Below are positions 6,256-13,595 of a stretch of DNA of 15,260 nucleotides, piece after piece (position 1 is the first letter of the stretch; the number at the start of each line of letters is the position of its first letter). Position numbers and translations under genes: made by a program. The notes under the pieces were generated by a model. That model worked only from the letters and a program-made list of their open reading frames with translations. It ran no database searches and had not been told where the DNA came from. Source of the DNA: CAZPHU01 sp964419255 (GTDB lineage: Bacteria > Fibrobacterota > Chitinivibrionia > Chitinivibrionales > CAYFVL01); contig CAYQOU010000081.1 of assembly GCA_964419255.1 (NCBI GenBank), positions 1 to 15,260 on the forward strand, read 5' to 3'.

Positions 6256-9243
6256 TTAGAAAGAAAGCGTGCTTTTCCAGGCCGCTTTAGCATCAATTCG
6301 TGACAGTGAAAGAACCGTTACTCCATCCAGGCCCTTTACACTGACCATTTCATCCCGCACCACTTCACCGACATGAGAGCAGGGAAGCGACTCAAATACA
6401 GACTCAAAAGTCGCTGCTTTATCCACCGGTATCTCGACAAGAATCCTGCTCTGTGATTCCGAAAACAGAATTTCAGCCTCCGTGGAGCATCCTTTCTGGT
6501 TTACCCTGGAAAGATCCAGTGTCGCGCCCAGCTCTCCGGCAAAACTCATCTCGGTCAGGGCAACCGCCAGCCCGCCATCGGAAAGGTCGTGGGCCGAGCG
6601 GATTAGCCCATCTTTTATTGCCTGATGCAACGCTCTATACATCTGAATGGATGTTTCCGGGTGTCGCACCGTGGGAACCGTGTGTTCATCGATACCCTTA
6701 TATACCGCGTATTCGCTGGCGCCAAGTTCCCTATATGTGGTGCCCAGAAGATACAGGCGGTTGCCGGCTTCTTTCAGATCCATAGTCACCGCCGTACGGA
6801 CATCCTCAATCTTTGCTACCGCACTGAAAAGCAGCGTGGGAGGGATGGAAATCTTGGTTTCGCCGATCCGGTAGTCGTTTTTCATGCTGTCCTTACCCGA
6901 TATCAGAGGAATGCCGTATCCCACGCAGATATCCAGAAGCGCCTGATTGGCTCTGACTAACTGGGCAAGCTTGTAATCGCCGTCGGGATTTTCCGGTGTT
7001 TTGACCGGATCACACCAGCAGAAATTATCCAGACCGGCCATGTGATCGGGATCGCCTCCGGTACACACCGCGTTGCGCACCGCCTCATCGATGGAGCTGG
7101 CGGCCATGGCATAGGTGTCTATATCGCTATAGCGGGGGATAATACCGTTGGATACGACGATTCCTTCGAAAGAGTCGAGCAACGGACGAACAACGGCCGC
7201 ATCCGAGGGACCGTCATTTTTGACGCCACACAGCGGCTTAACCACACTTCCGCCCTGAACCTCATGATCGTACTGACGAACGACGAATTCTTTACTGCAG
7301 ATATTGAGTCGTTTCAGAAGTGCGATAAGATCATCCTTTAAGGAGTCTGAAAGAATTGGTGTGAGCGGTTTCTCTTCCGGTGCAGTCCATCGGGCTTCCA
7401 GTTTCATCCTGGGCAGCCCCTCGTGCAGAAACTCCATATCGATTTGAGCAACCACCGACTCCTCATACATGACAGTCAGGTTGCCGTCATCGGTAAACTC
7501 TCCCAGATCCGTGGCCTCGACATTGTACTCCTTTGCCAGGGCCAGAAACTCATCCACCTTTTCGGGGGCAACCGAAACGGTCATGCGCTCCTGTGCCTCC
7601 GAGACAAATATTTCCCACGGTTCCAGTCCGTGGTACTTCAGCGGAGCCCGCTCCAGATGCACGATCGCTCCATTGGTATCTTCGGCCATCTCCCCGACTG
7701 AGGAGGAAAGACCGCCGGCGCCATTGTCGGTTATCGAGTTGTACAGATTCCGGTCGCGAGCCTCGAGGAGAAAATCGGTCATACGTTTCTGCGTGATCGG
7801 ATCGCCGATCTGTACGGCCGTCGCCGGTGAACCTTCATGAAGCGGCTCTGAGGAGAAGGTCGCCCCGTGAATGCCGTCTTTTCCGATCCGCCCCCCGGTC
7901 ATGATTATATGATCTCCGACCAGCGCCTTTTTCTCGTAGCCTTTGCGATTGCCGATCTTCATGGGCATGATTCCCAGTGTGCCGCAGTATACAAGCGGCT
8001 TACCCAGGAAACGATCATCAAACACGATAGTACCGTTAACGGTAGGAATGCCGCTTTTGTTGCCGCCATGCTCCACACCTTCCCGCACGCCTTCGAAAAC
8101 GCGTTTGGGGTGAAGGATGCGGGGAGGAACGGGCTTGTCGTAGAAGGGTGAGGCGAAGCAGAATACATCCGTATTGGCAACCAGACGGCTTCCCAGCCCG
8201 GTGCCGAAAGGGTCACGGTTGACCCCGACGATTCCGGTCAACGCACCACCGTATGGGTCGAGGGCCGAGGGGCTGTTATGTGTCTCGACCTTAAAGACAA
8301 TAGCCCATTTATCGTTGAAGGTTATGACTCCAGCATTATCCTTGAAAACAGACAGGCAGATGTCATCCTTACCCCGCGCCTTGCGCACCATCTCAGTTGT
8401 TTTCTGTACATAGTATTTGAAGAGACTCGAAATGGTCTGGGGGTCTCGATCATTATCGTGATAGGTAATGTGAGCGTTGAAAATCTTATGTTTGCAGTGC
8501 TCCGACCAGGTCTGGGCAAGAATTTCCAGCTCCGCATTGGTTGGCTCGGCGGGCAATCCTGCCTCGACTCTTTTCTCCCGTACGTCCCCACGGGCATAGT
8601 ACTCTTGTATAACTTTCATCTCATCCAGAGTCAGTGCAAGCATTCCTTCTTTGCTGATCTTCATCAGCTGATCATCCGCGACATCGAAATTAACAGTAAA
8701 GTAGGGGCGAATCTCGGCAGGCTCGGTGACCAGCGGAGGATTGAAGGGCAGAATGCTTCTTTCCAGCCACTCCTCTTTTGAGTAGATATGAATCGACTGA
8801 ATCAGCTGATTGGCAAGAATTTGTTTGGCGATTTTCTCGACATGTTTCCGGGAGATATGCCCCTGAATAAAGTATTGCGTGCCGGTATGTACCGAGAAAT
8901 TATCCGGTAGCGATTGCGGCAGCATCACCTCCACAGCTTCCCTGGCAGTTCGTCCGGCGTTATCGGTGACGCCCGGAAGAAATCCAACCTCCACCATCCA
9001 GTCAAACGACTCCGTAAAGGTTTTATTGATGGTATATTGCTGGATTATCGGATCGGTGAGAGGCCCTTCTGCAATAGTCGTGAGTTCTTCGGGTTTAAGG
9101 GGCGCATTCAAAGTATAGACGGTTGCGGTTCGAATCGAGCGAATCAGACCGATACCCAGATCGTGAATGATTCGGGCTCGCGTTTTTTCTCCCAACGCAT
9201 CGCGTTCATGGGATTTAGTTCCCACATATATTCTGTCAGACAT
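6256..9243 (-). CDS. purL: Phosphoribosylformylglycinamidine synthase, synthase subunit PurL with fused PurS-like repeats
   Basis: A 995-residue ATP-dependent enzyme making FGAM from FGAR, with ammonia delivered by PurQ. The order is a first PurS-like repeat (about 3-73, ending DPIIQQYTI), a second PurS-like repeat (about 89-153, PGVTDNAGRTAREAVEVML...ILANQLIQSIHI), a linker, then two AIRS-like halves. Motifs seen are QTWSEHCKHK (244-253), KVETHNSPSALDPYGG (318-333), NKSGIPTVNG (395-404), SITDNGAGGLSSSVGEMAED (503-522), the stretch around FCWCDPVKTP (741-750), ISGKDSMKND (781-790) and AHDLSDGGLAVALTEMSF (884-901). It is intermediate between small PurL (about 740 aa plus separate PurS) and large single-chain PurL (about 1,250-1,300 aa including glutaminase). 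Start ATG at 9243 has AGGGA about 7 nt upstream. purQ follows at once. Function is secure; the split layout is discussed as a finding. Confidence 0.95.
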   Translation of the reverse strand: MSDRIYVGTKSHERDALGEKTRARIIHDLGIGLIRSIRTATVYTLNAPLKPEELTTIAEGPLTDPIIQQYTINKTFTESFDWMVEVGFLPGVTDNAGRTAREAVEVMLPQSLPDNFSVHTGTQYFIQGHISRKHVEKIAKQILANQLIQSIHIYSKEEWLERSILPFNPPLVTEPAEIRPYFTVNFDVADDQLMKISKEGMLALTLDEMKVIQEYYARGDVREKRVEAGLPAEPTNAELEILAQTWSEHCKHKIFNAHITYHDNDRDPQTISSLFKYYVQKTTEMVRKARGKDDICLSVFKDNAGVITFNDKWAIVFKVETHNSPSALDPYGGALTGIVGVNRDPFGTGLGSRLVANTDVFCFASPFYDKPVPPRILHPKRVFEGVREGVEHGGNKSGIPTVNGTIVFDDRFLGKPLVYCGTLGIMPMKIGNRKGYEKKALVGDHIIMTGGRIGKDGIHGATFSSEPLHEGSPATAVQIGDPITQKRMTDFLLEARDRNLYNSITDNGAGGLSSSVGEMAEDTNGAIVHLERAPLKYHGLEPWEIFVSEAQERMTVSVAPEKVDEFLALAKEYNVEATDLGEFTDDGNLTVMYEESVVAQIDMEFLHEGLPRMKLEARWTAPEEKPLTPILSDSLKDDLIALLKRLNICSKEFVVRQYDHEVQGGSVVKPLCGVKNDGPSDAAVVRPLLDSFEGIVVSNGIIPRYSDIDTYAMAASSIDEAVRNAVCTGGDPDHMAGLDNFCWCDPVKTPENPDGDYKLAQLVRANQALLDICVGYGIPLISGKDSMKNDYRIGETKISIPPTLLFSAVAKIEDVRTAVTMDLKEAGNRLYLLGTTYRELGASEYAVYKGIDEHTVPTVRHPETSIQMYRALHQAIKDGLIRSAHDLSDGGLAVALTEMSFAGELGATLDLSRVNQKGCSTEAEILFSESQSRILVEIPVDKAATFESVFESLPCSHVGEVVRDEMVSVKGLDGVTVLSLSRIDAKAAWKSTLSF

Positions 9244-9319
9244 TCCGTTTCCCTGGATGAAAAAGGTTGCGGCACGTGTTTATTGTAAGCTAGCAAATAT
9301 ACTTTTTGGAGACTTCCGG

Positions 9320-10072
9320 TTACAGCCCCTGCATTCGGCTGGTATCAACTTGTTTAGCGATCTCTCTGTGCAGATCCAGCGAAACAAGGGACAATGTGTA
9401 GTCAAATCGCTGTTGGGAGGCTGCCAGATTTACCGAAAAGATAATTCGGGTTTTGGGATAATCCCAGCGTGCATAGGACGAGCTGACAATGCGTTGATAG
9501 TAGGTGTATGGGTGATAGCGCAGATTCCAGATCTCCTGACTGATATATGAATCGGTGCGGGCAAAGGTGTGCCGTGGATCCAATCCCTTAAAGACGGGTT
9601 TCTTTTTTCCATATTTCTTTTGCAGAAGATCATAGACATCGTTAACGAAAGTCAGTGTTTCGGCACGAATCTGTTTGTAGTAGTCGTTTACGCTGATAAA
9701 TACGTTGTAGTTGAAATCGACTTCAGCCAGATGATCAAAGTCGAATCTGATGGTTGCCTGGAAAAATTTCTGCTCGAAGAAGTAGAATGAAACTTGTGCG
9801 GGGTATCCCGCTATAGTCTGATCGGATACAAAAGTGGTGATGTCGATATCGGCGGGAAACTCCCCCTCGGCGGGTTTCTGTTGCCACCCTCCGATCTCTG
9901 CGGCGGCGGACACCTCCTGCGGACTCATCCCCCATTCGGCATTCTGAAATCCAACCGGTGCTTGGGCACTATGCGGGGAAGAGAAAACCGTCAATATGAG
10001 TACAGGAAAGAGAAATGATTGTAAAAGACGCTTTTCGAAAACAGGAGATCTTTGTAAGAACGGTTTTTTCAT
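9320..10072 (-). CDS. Exported hypothetical protein
   Basis: A 250-residue protein I do not recognise by name. From the ATG at 10072 it has a signal-peptide-like start: a basic N-terminal region (MKKPFLQRSPVFEKR), then a hydrophobic core (about 17-31) and a likely cleavage after SAQA (35-38). The mature protein opens with PVGFQNAEWGMSPQEVSAAA, a pattern common at the start of small periplasmic or lipid-anchored proteins of unknown function. It continues with predicted beta-rich segments (FYFFEQKFFQATIRF, ARWDYPKTRIIFSV, RFDYTLSLVSLDL). Many Tyr, Phe and Gln residues are present, with no catalytic motif. An in-frame ATG at 10117 would add 15 residues but would place a perfect hairpin (10086-10100) inside the coding region and spoil the signal peptide. 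It lies 76 nt upstream of purL on the same strand, and no good terminator was seen between them, so cotranscription is possible but functionally unexplained. Confidence 0.75.
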   Translation of the reverse strand: MKKPFLQRSPVFEKRLLQSFLFPVLILTVFSSPHSAQAPVGFQNAEWGMSPQEVSAAAEIGGWQQKPAEGEFPADIDITTFVSDQTIAGYPAQVSFYFFEQKFFQATIRFDFDHLAEVDFNYNVFISVNDYYKQIRAETLTFVNDVYDLLQKKYGKKKPVFKGLDPRHTFARTDSYISQEIWNLRYHPYTYYQRIVSSSYARWDYPKTRIIFSVNLAASQQRFDYTLSLVSLDLHREIAKQVDTSRMQGL

Positions 10073-10085
10073 AAAATTGTCTAAG

Positions 10086-10100
10086 TCCGGCAAAGCCGGA
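10086..10100. repeat. Perfect short hairpin in the leader of the hypothetical gene
   Basis: TCCGGC and GCCGGA flank AAA, forming a perfect 6-bp stem with a triloop, 14 nt before the ATG at 10072. It may affect translation of the minus-strand exported protein. Confidence 0.4.
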
Positions 10101-10550
10101 GAATCGATTGAGCACATATAAATTCTCTATAGATTGTATATTTCGTACATAAAAAATTCCACGATTATTCGGGCGGATGAAACTTTTTGGGTTTTAATCT
10201 AATAATCAACTATTTTATCATATTTTAGCATCTTAGCAATTTTGTTCTTAGTCGTTATCCGGCGGAAAACTGTTTTCAGTTTTATAGCTGGTCCCCAAGT
10301 CATTTCTAAAAAAAGATAATGCTATGAAATTTCAGGCATAGACTCGGGAAAGGGTTTATGTCTTTTTTTTGCCGACAATTCGAAGAGTCCAATCGTATGA
10401 GGACTTCGAGGAAACATTAAAGCTTCGAATAATAGGTGCGATATCAATGGGTCTGGGGCCGATTCCCGCCTGTATCGGCGCACCATGCGACGAGCGATTC
10501 AGCAGAAGATCTTACCGCAAGGGCCGAGTTTCCGGGCGTTTGAGGCGATT

Positions 10551-10673
10551 ATGCCCGCGGCTGGGGGTTTTGCAGGCATGGGATCGGCAATACAGATATT
10601 GGGAGGGATATTTGCTGGAATCAAAACAGTTTTCCTCTCCTGGTGCTCTCAATTGCACCTTTTGATGAAATGA
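10551..10673 (+). CDS. Possible 40-residue hydrophobic small protein
   Basis: An ATG at 10551 has GAGG five bases upstream and opens a frame of 40 residues ending in TGA at 10671-10673. The product is one glycine-rich hydrophobic segment (AAGGFAGMGSAIQILGGIFAG) followed by KTVFLSWC and a short tail. It would be a single-pass membrane peptide with small-xxx-small packing motifs. It lies about 210 nt before exbB on the same strand. No family is recognised. It may be chance, because overlapping frames in this region also stay open. Confidence 0.25.
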   Translation: MPAAGGFAGMGSAIQILGGIFAGIKTVFLSWCSQLHLLMK

Positions 10674-10678
10674 AGAAA

Positions 10679-10728
10679 ACAGAGGCACTACTCGCTAAAG
10701 GAGCATTCGCACCAATATGTGCCTCTGT
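10679..10728. repeat. Perfect 10-bp inverted repeat
   Basis: ACAGAGGCAC (10679-10688) and GTGCCTCTGT (10719-10728) are exact reverse complements separated by 30 nt. It begins just after the stop of the small hydrophobic frame. No U-run follows, so it is not a standard terminator. It could be an RNA structure in the exbB leader or a protein-binding site. Confidence 0.5.
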
Positions 10729-10822
10729 CATCGCAGGTGATAGAAGCAGCCGGCTTTTTTCCGGTTGGAGATCCGGGCGAGAATAGTATTTTTTACTATC
10801 ACCGAAATCCCCCATAGTCGGA

Positions 10823-10844
10823 GGATCAAGATTAAAGGATCAAG
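10823..10844 (+). promoter_or_regulatory. Tandem direct repeat GGATCAAG upstream of exbB
   Basis: Two identical 8-mers GGATCAAG (10823-10830 and 10837-10844) have a 14-nt period, about 40-60 nt before the exbB start codon. They may be a regulator site or part of the leader RNA. No regulator gene is adjacent. Confidence 0.3.
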
Positions 10845-10883
10845 CAATCAGGTGACATTTGGATAATTCTACGAGGAGACAAT

Positions 10884-11516
10884 ATGATATCGAGTATATC
10901 ACAGCGATTCACCGAGGGCGGCCCTTTTATGTGGGTGATCATGGCTGTTTTTGCGGTGTCGATGGCAGTCGTTTTGGATCGGTTTATTTTCTACTTTTTA
11001 TTTAACCGCAGCCGTGGACACAAAATTATACCACCGATCATACAGGCGCTTCAAAAGGATGATCTTGCGCAGGCTGAAAAGATAGCGCAGAAGGGCAATT
11101 CGCCTGTAAATGTACTGGTGCGAGTGGCTGTAAACAGGTATCGGGCGGGTCTGGAAATGGATCAGATCCGTGACAGTGTGGAGGAGGCTTCGATCAAACA
11201 GATTCCACGTCTCTCTCATCGCCTCAACTATCTGGCGCTGTTTGCAAATATTGCCACTCTTTTGGGACTGCTTGGTACGATTGCCGGGCTGCAGGTCTCT
11301 TTCAGTTCACTCGCTGCCACCGAGGCGGCGAAAAAAGCGACCATGCTTGCACAGGGAATATCTCAGGCGATGAACACCACCGCGTTTGGTTTAATCGTTG
11401 CAGTACCCTGCATGATAATGTATACAATGCTGACAAATAAACGCGACCGTCTGGTTAAGGACCTGGACGAGACCCTGGTGCGGATACTCAATTTCATGAA
11501 ATCGAAACGGCAATGA
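10884..11516 (+). CDS. exbB: ExbB/TolQ/MotA-family proton channel subunit
   Basis: A 210-residue inner-membrane protein forming, with ExbD, the proton-driven motor that energises a TonB- or TolA-like partner. Three membrane segments are seen at about 14-37, 117-140 and 167-186, with a large cytoplasmic loop between the first two. The conserved channel signatures GLLGTIAGL (128-136) and ISQAMNTTAFGLIVAVPCM (159-177) are present. A GAGGAG ribosome site lies 5 nt before the ATG. It is the first gene of a four-gene operon, and its stop overlaps the next start (ATGA). ExbB, TolQ and the gliding-motor AglQ cannot be separated by sequence inspection. The TonB-like fourth gene favours an ExbB role. 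Confidence 0.92.
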   Translation: MISSISQRFTEGGPFMWVIMAVFAVSMAVVLDRFIFYFLFNRSRGHKIIPPIIQALQKDDLAQAEKIAQKGNSPVNVLVRVAVNRYRAGLEMDQIRDSVEEASIKQIPRLSHRLNYLALFANIATLLGLLGTIAGLQVSFSSLAATEAAKKATMLAQGISQAMNTTAFGLIVAVPCMIMYTMLTNKRDRLVKDLDETLVRILNFMKSKRQ

Positions 11517-12010
11517 GTTCACTGCATTTTCGCAAAGACACCAGAACCCCATCCGAGGCGGTCGAAGATACAATCGATATCGACGTGACCCCGGTCATGA
11601 ATATGTTTATTATTCTGATACCTTTTCTGGTATCGGTCGCAGTGTTTACACATATGTCGATTCTGGACTTTTCGCTTCCCCCGAATGTAAATGCTTCGAT
11701 GGCCGGCTCCGATGAGAAACCGAAGCCGAAACTGACGGTGGTGGTGGATACGGCCTATGTCGCCGTAACACTTGGCGACCGGATGCTGGATTCTCTCGAC
11801 AGCCGTGACAAACAGATGCAGGGCGATTTGCAAAAGCGGTTGGAGAGCTACAAATCCGGTCTCGATCAACCCGACCGGGTGATTGTTGCCTCCAGGGATG
11901 CCGTGCGGTTTCAGAATGTGATCCGGGTGATGGATGTGTGTCGTAATGCCGGTTTCAAAAATGTGGGGCTGAGCAGCGCTCCGGATCAGAAAGCGGGGGG
12001 GAGTCGATGA
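11513..12010 (+). CDS. exbD: ExbD/TolR-family protein, first paralogue
   Basis: A 165-residue protein with an N-terminal membrane segment (about 26-47) and a periplasmic domain. The proton-carrying Asp24 lies in IDVTPVMNMFIILIPFL, the ExbD/TolR signature. The periplasmic part carries the usual RVIVASRDAVRFQNVIRVMDVCRNAGFKNVGLS-type ending (about 132-155) expected of the ExbD fold. Its start overlaps exbB by 4 nt, with little ribosome site of its own, so it relies on translational coupling. The 3' end contains a G-run that serves as the ribosome site of the next gene. Two different ExbD copies follow one ExbB here, suggesting a heteromeric motor. Assignment to the family is secure. Confidence 0.9.
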   Translation: MSSLHFRKDTRTPSEAVEDTIDIDVTPVMNMFIILIPFLVSVAVFTHMSILDFSLPPNVNASMAGSDEKPKPKLTVVVDTAYVAVTLGDRMLDSLDSRDKQMQGDLQKRLESYKSGLDQPDRVIVASRDAVRFQNVIRVMDVCRNAGFKNVGLSSAPDQKAGGSR

Positions 12011-12480
12011 GTTTTCTTTCCTCAAGACACGATGACTATTCGGCCGCTCAGGGAACCTTTCGGCCCCAGCTGACCTCGCTTATCGATGTGATGACCATTC
12101 TGCTGGTGTTTCTCATAAAAAGTTTCTCTGTGGAAGGCAATCTGATTACGCCATCGGAAGACCTGCTTCTTCCGCTTTCCGAGTCGAGTAAAACTCCCTC
12201 CCTCCGACCATCGGTGGAGATTACTCAACAGGTACTTATAGCAGATGGACGGGTAGTGGATTCAGTCAATGCGATTGCCGCACGTGACAGTCTCCTCATC
12301 CCCAACCTTGCAAACTGGCTCTCTGATATTGACGGGAGGCCGGGGCCTGAAGGAATGCAGGAGATTATGATTCAGGCCGATCGTGACCTTCCCTTCGACA
12401 TTGTGAAGCGGGTTATGTTCACCTGCAGCAAATCGGGCGTAAAGGACTTTACTGTTCTTGTGCTTCAGGAGGAACAATGA
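12007..12480 (+). CDS. exbD: ExbD/TolR-family protein, second paralogue
   Basis: A 157-residue paralogue of the preceding protein with low overall similarity. The membrane segment (about 24-41) has Asp27 in LTSLIDVMTILLVFLIKSF, equivalent to the proton-carrying Asp. The periplasmic domain ends FDIVKRVMFTCSKSGVKDFTVLVLQ, typical of ExbD. It has a strong GGGGGGGAG site 3 nt upstream and a 4-nt overlap with the first copy. Both copies keep the key Asp, so neither is obviously dead. Having two ExbD genes in one operon is known in Fibrobacterota- and myxobacteria-type clusters (for example AglR/AglS beside AglQ). Confidence 0.9.
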   Translation: MSFLSSRHDDYSAAQGTFRPQLTSLIDVMTILLVFLIKSFSVEGNLITPSEDLLLPLSESSKTPSLRPSVEITQQVLIADGRVVDSVNAIAARDSLLIPNLANWLSDIDGRPGPEGMQEIMIQADRDLPFDIVKRVMFTCSKSGVKDFTVLVLQEEQ

Positions 12481-13277
12481 AATCGGAGCAGTCCAACTCA
12501 CCCGTACCGTTATATGAGCCCGAAAATCAGAGGGAAGACAGCATTTTTGCTCCGCTGCTTCTTTTATCCCTGCTGGCGTTTCTGGGGCTTGGCATATACA
12601 TGCGAAACCGTCCCGCGCCGGCTCCACAGGTGCACGAAAAATCACGGGAAGGAATCGAAACGTCCTTTATTGTGCCCGAAGAAAAACCCAAGCCGCCACC
12701 ACCACCTCCCCCAAAGGCGGAAAAACCGGAAGAAAAACCGGTCGATCTGATGGATAAACCTGTGCCGGATCAGAAGGAAGAGGTCCGGGTGGATAAACCG
12801 CAGCAGGAAAAGAAAGCTCCTGATAAGAAAAAGAAGGCGCGTCCGGTGTACGGGATACGTAAAGTATATTCGCGAGGTCTCGGAGCATCCGGTTCTGCCG
12901 GGGATGCGGTCATCGGAAAGCTCGGCAATACACTGAACAAGTCGATCGACAGCGATACAGCTACTCCGGAAGATCTCCAGGGCCAGGTGGTTTCGGTGAC
13001 CACAGTCAGTCGTTATCCGGTGATGAAACGGAAACCGCGTTTGGAGTATACGGCCGAAATGCTGGAGAACAAGGTAGAGGGAGTGATCAGAGTCAAATGC
13101 CTGGTGGATACGGACGGAGCGGTAAAGAAGGCGATCCCCCAGAACGATTTGGGCTACGGCTCCAAAGAAGTAGCGCGAAAGGCGTGTCTGGATGCGCACT
13201 TCGATCCGGCGTTACGTGACGGTAAGCCGGTTGCGGTGTGGATTGCGGTGCCGATCAAGTTTGAAATTTTGGGATAG
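12477..13277 (+). CDS. tonB: TonB-family energy transducer
   Basis: A 266-residue protein that would transmit motion from the ExbBD motor to an outer-membrane partner. It has a cytoplasmic N-terminus, one membrane anchor (about 22-42), and a proline/lysine/glutamate-rich periplasmic spacer (66-118, with PKPPPPPPPK at 71-80). A glycine-containing segment (VYGIRKVYSRGLGASGSAGD, 124-143) follows, then a TonB C-terminal domain (about 178-264; NKVEGVIRVKCLVDTDGAVK at 198-217 and FDPALRDGKPVAVWIAVPIKF at 242-262). An AGGAGG site lies 5 nt before the ATG, and the start overlaps exbD2 by 4 nt. The gene stops at 13277 with no terminator visible, and the adjacent DNA is the broken NYN remnant in antisense. 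No TonB-dependent receptor is in the window, so the cargo is unknown. Confidence 0.9.
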   Translation: MKSEQSNSPVPLYEPENQREDSIFAPLLLLSLLAFLGLGIYMRNRPAPAPQVHEKSREGIETSFIVPEEKPKPPPPPPPKAEKPEEKPVDLMDKPVPDQKEEVRVDKPQQEKKAPDKKKKARPVYGIRKVYSRGLGASGSAGDAVIGKLGNTLNKSIDSDTATPEDLQGQVVSVTTVSRYPVMKRKPRLEYTAEMLENKVEGVIRVKCLVDTDGAVKKAIPQNDLGYGSKEVARKACLDAHFDPALRDGKPVAVWIAVPIKFEILG

Positions 13278-13550
13278 CCCAACTGCCACTGTAAATCACC
13301 AAAAATCGGTTTTACCCCAAAATGCTCTTGGGCACGGATAAATAGCTTGTGACGACCAACTTTACCCTGATTCCAGGTTGCATAAGCGGTGAAATAGAAA
13401 ACGTCGGCAAGAGTGTCCTGCGGTTTGATGAATTGTTCTGCCAATTTTTGCAGATTTAACCAACGGAAAGTTTTCAGATATGAATCTGCGGCTAAGGCAT
13501 GGTAGAGGTTAAAAACCATCGATGAAAAAGGAAACTCTTTTATCTGACAT
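13278..13550 (-). pseudogene. Remnant of a NYN-domain (PIN-like) nuclease gene, frameshifted and truncated
   Basis: From ATG at 13550 the frame reads MSDKRVSFFIDGF, then hits TAA at once because of one extra T in a T5 run (13511-13515). Shifting frame there continues as NLYHALAADSYLKTFRWLNL and on to FGVKPIFGDLQW at 13286. Joined, the 88 residues match the start of NYN-domain proteins (FIDGFNLYHAL, then WLDL..L, DTL..V.YFTA...W, K..RH...I.A....GV). These are PIN-fold, presumed RNA-cleaving enzymes of about 200 residues. Asp11 would be the first metal-binding acid. The rest of the domain, with the other acidic residues, is missing: past 13286 the frame runs into antisense tonB. The frameshift alone could be a base-calling error, but the truncation could not. 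An intact ancestor elsewhere in the genome is plausible. Confidence 0.75.
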
Positions 13551-13564
13551 AGCAACCCATAAAT

Positions 13565-13595
13565 AAAAAAAACCGGTGGATACTCAGTCCACCGG
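13565..13595 (-). terminator. Strong intrinsic terminator, minus strand, no gene upstream
   Basis: On the minus strand a perfect 8-bp stem (CCGGTGGA with TCCACCGG, loop of 7 nt) is followed directly by eight Ts (A8 at 13565-13572) and ATTTAT. It points at the NYN remnant, whose ATG lies about 15 nt beyond. To its right on the minus strand no gene is visible, so it has either lost its gene or acts as an attenuator in the NYN leader. Confidence 0.75.

Larger units (their letters stand above)
10073..10883. other. Gene-poor leader region upstream of exbB
   Basis: These 811 nt contain no confident gene. The left part (10120-10260) is AT-rich and probably holds the promoter of the minus-strand hypothetical gene. 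From about 10430 the plus strand has several potential stem-loops: GCCGAT/ATCGGC at about 10456-10477, the 10-bp pair 10679-10688/10719-10728, and ATAGTA/TACTAT at 10783-10799. A direct repeat GGATCAAG lies at 10823 and 10837. A 98-codon frame from TTG 10369 and a 62-codon frame from ATG 10485 overlap in different phases with no ribosome site. Only the short frame at 10551 has one. No known riboswitch or structured RNA was recognised. Confidence 0.45.

Noticed and set aside
9126..9145. GGTTCGAATC, similar to a tRNA T-arm
   Set aside because: Lies inside purL coding sequence and no cloverleaf surrounds it.
10369..10665. 98-codon plus-strand frame from TTG
   Set aside because: Weak start right after a T-run with no ribosome site, arginine-rich low-likelihood composition and no family; a frameshifted gene was considered, but no consistent joined product emerged.
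10737..10757. Stretch resembling the SRP RNA motif near AGAAGCAGCC
   Set aside because: The conserved GGTCCGGAAGGAAGCAGCC core and its pairing arms are absent.
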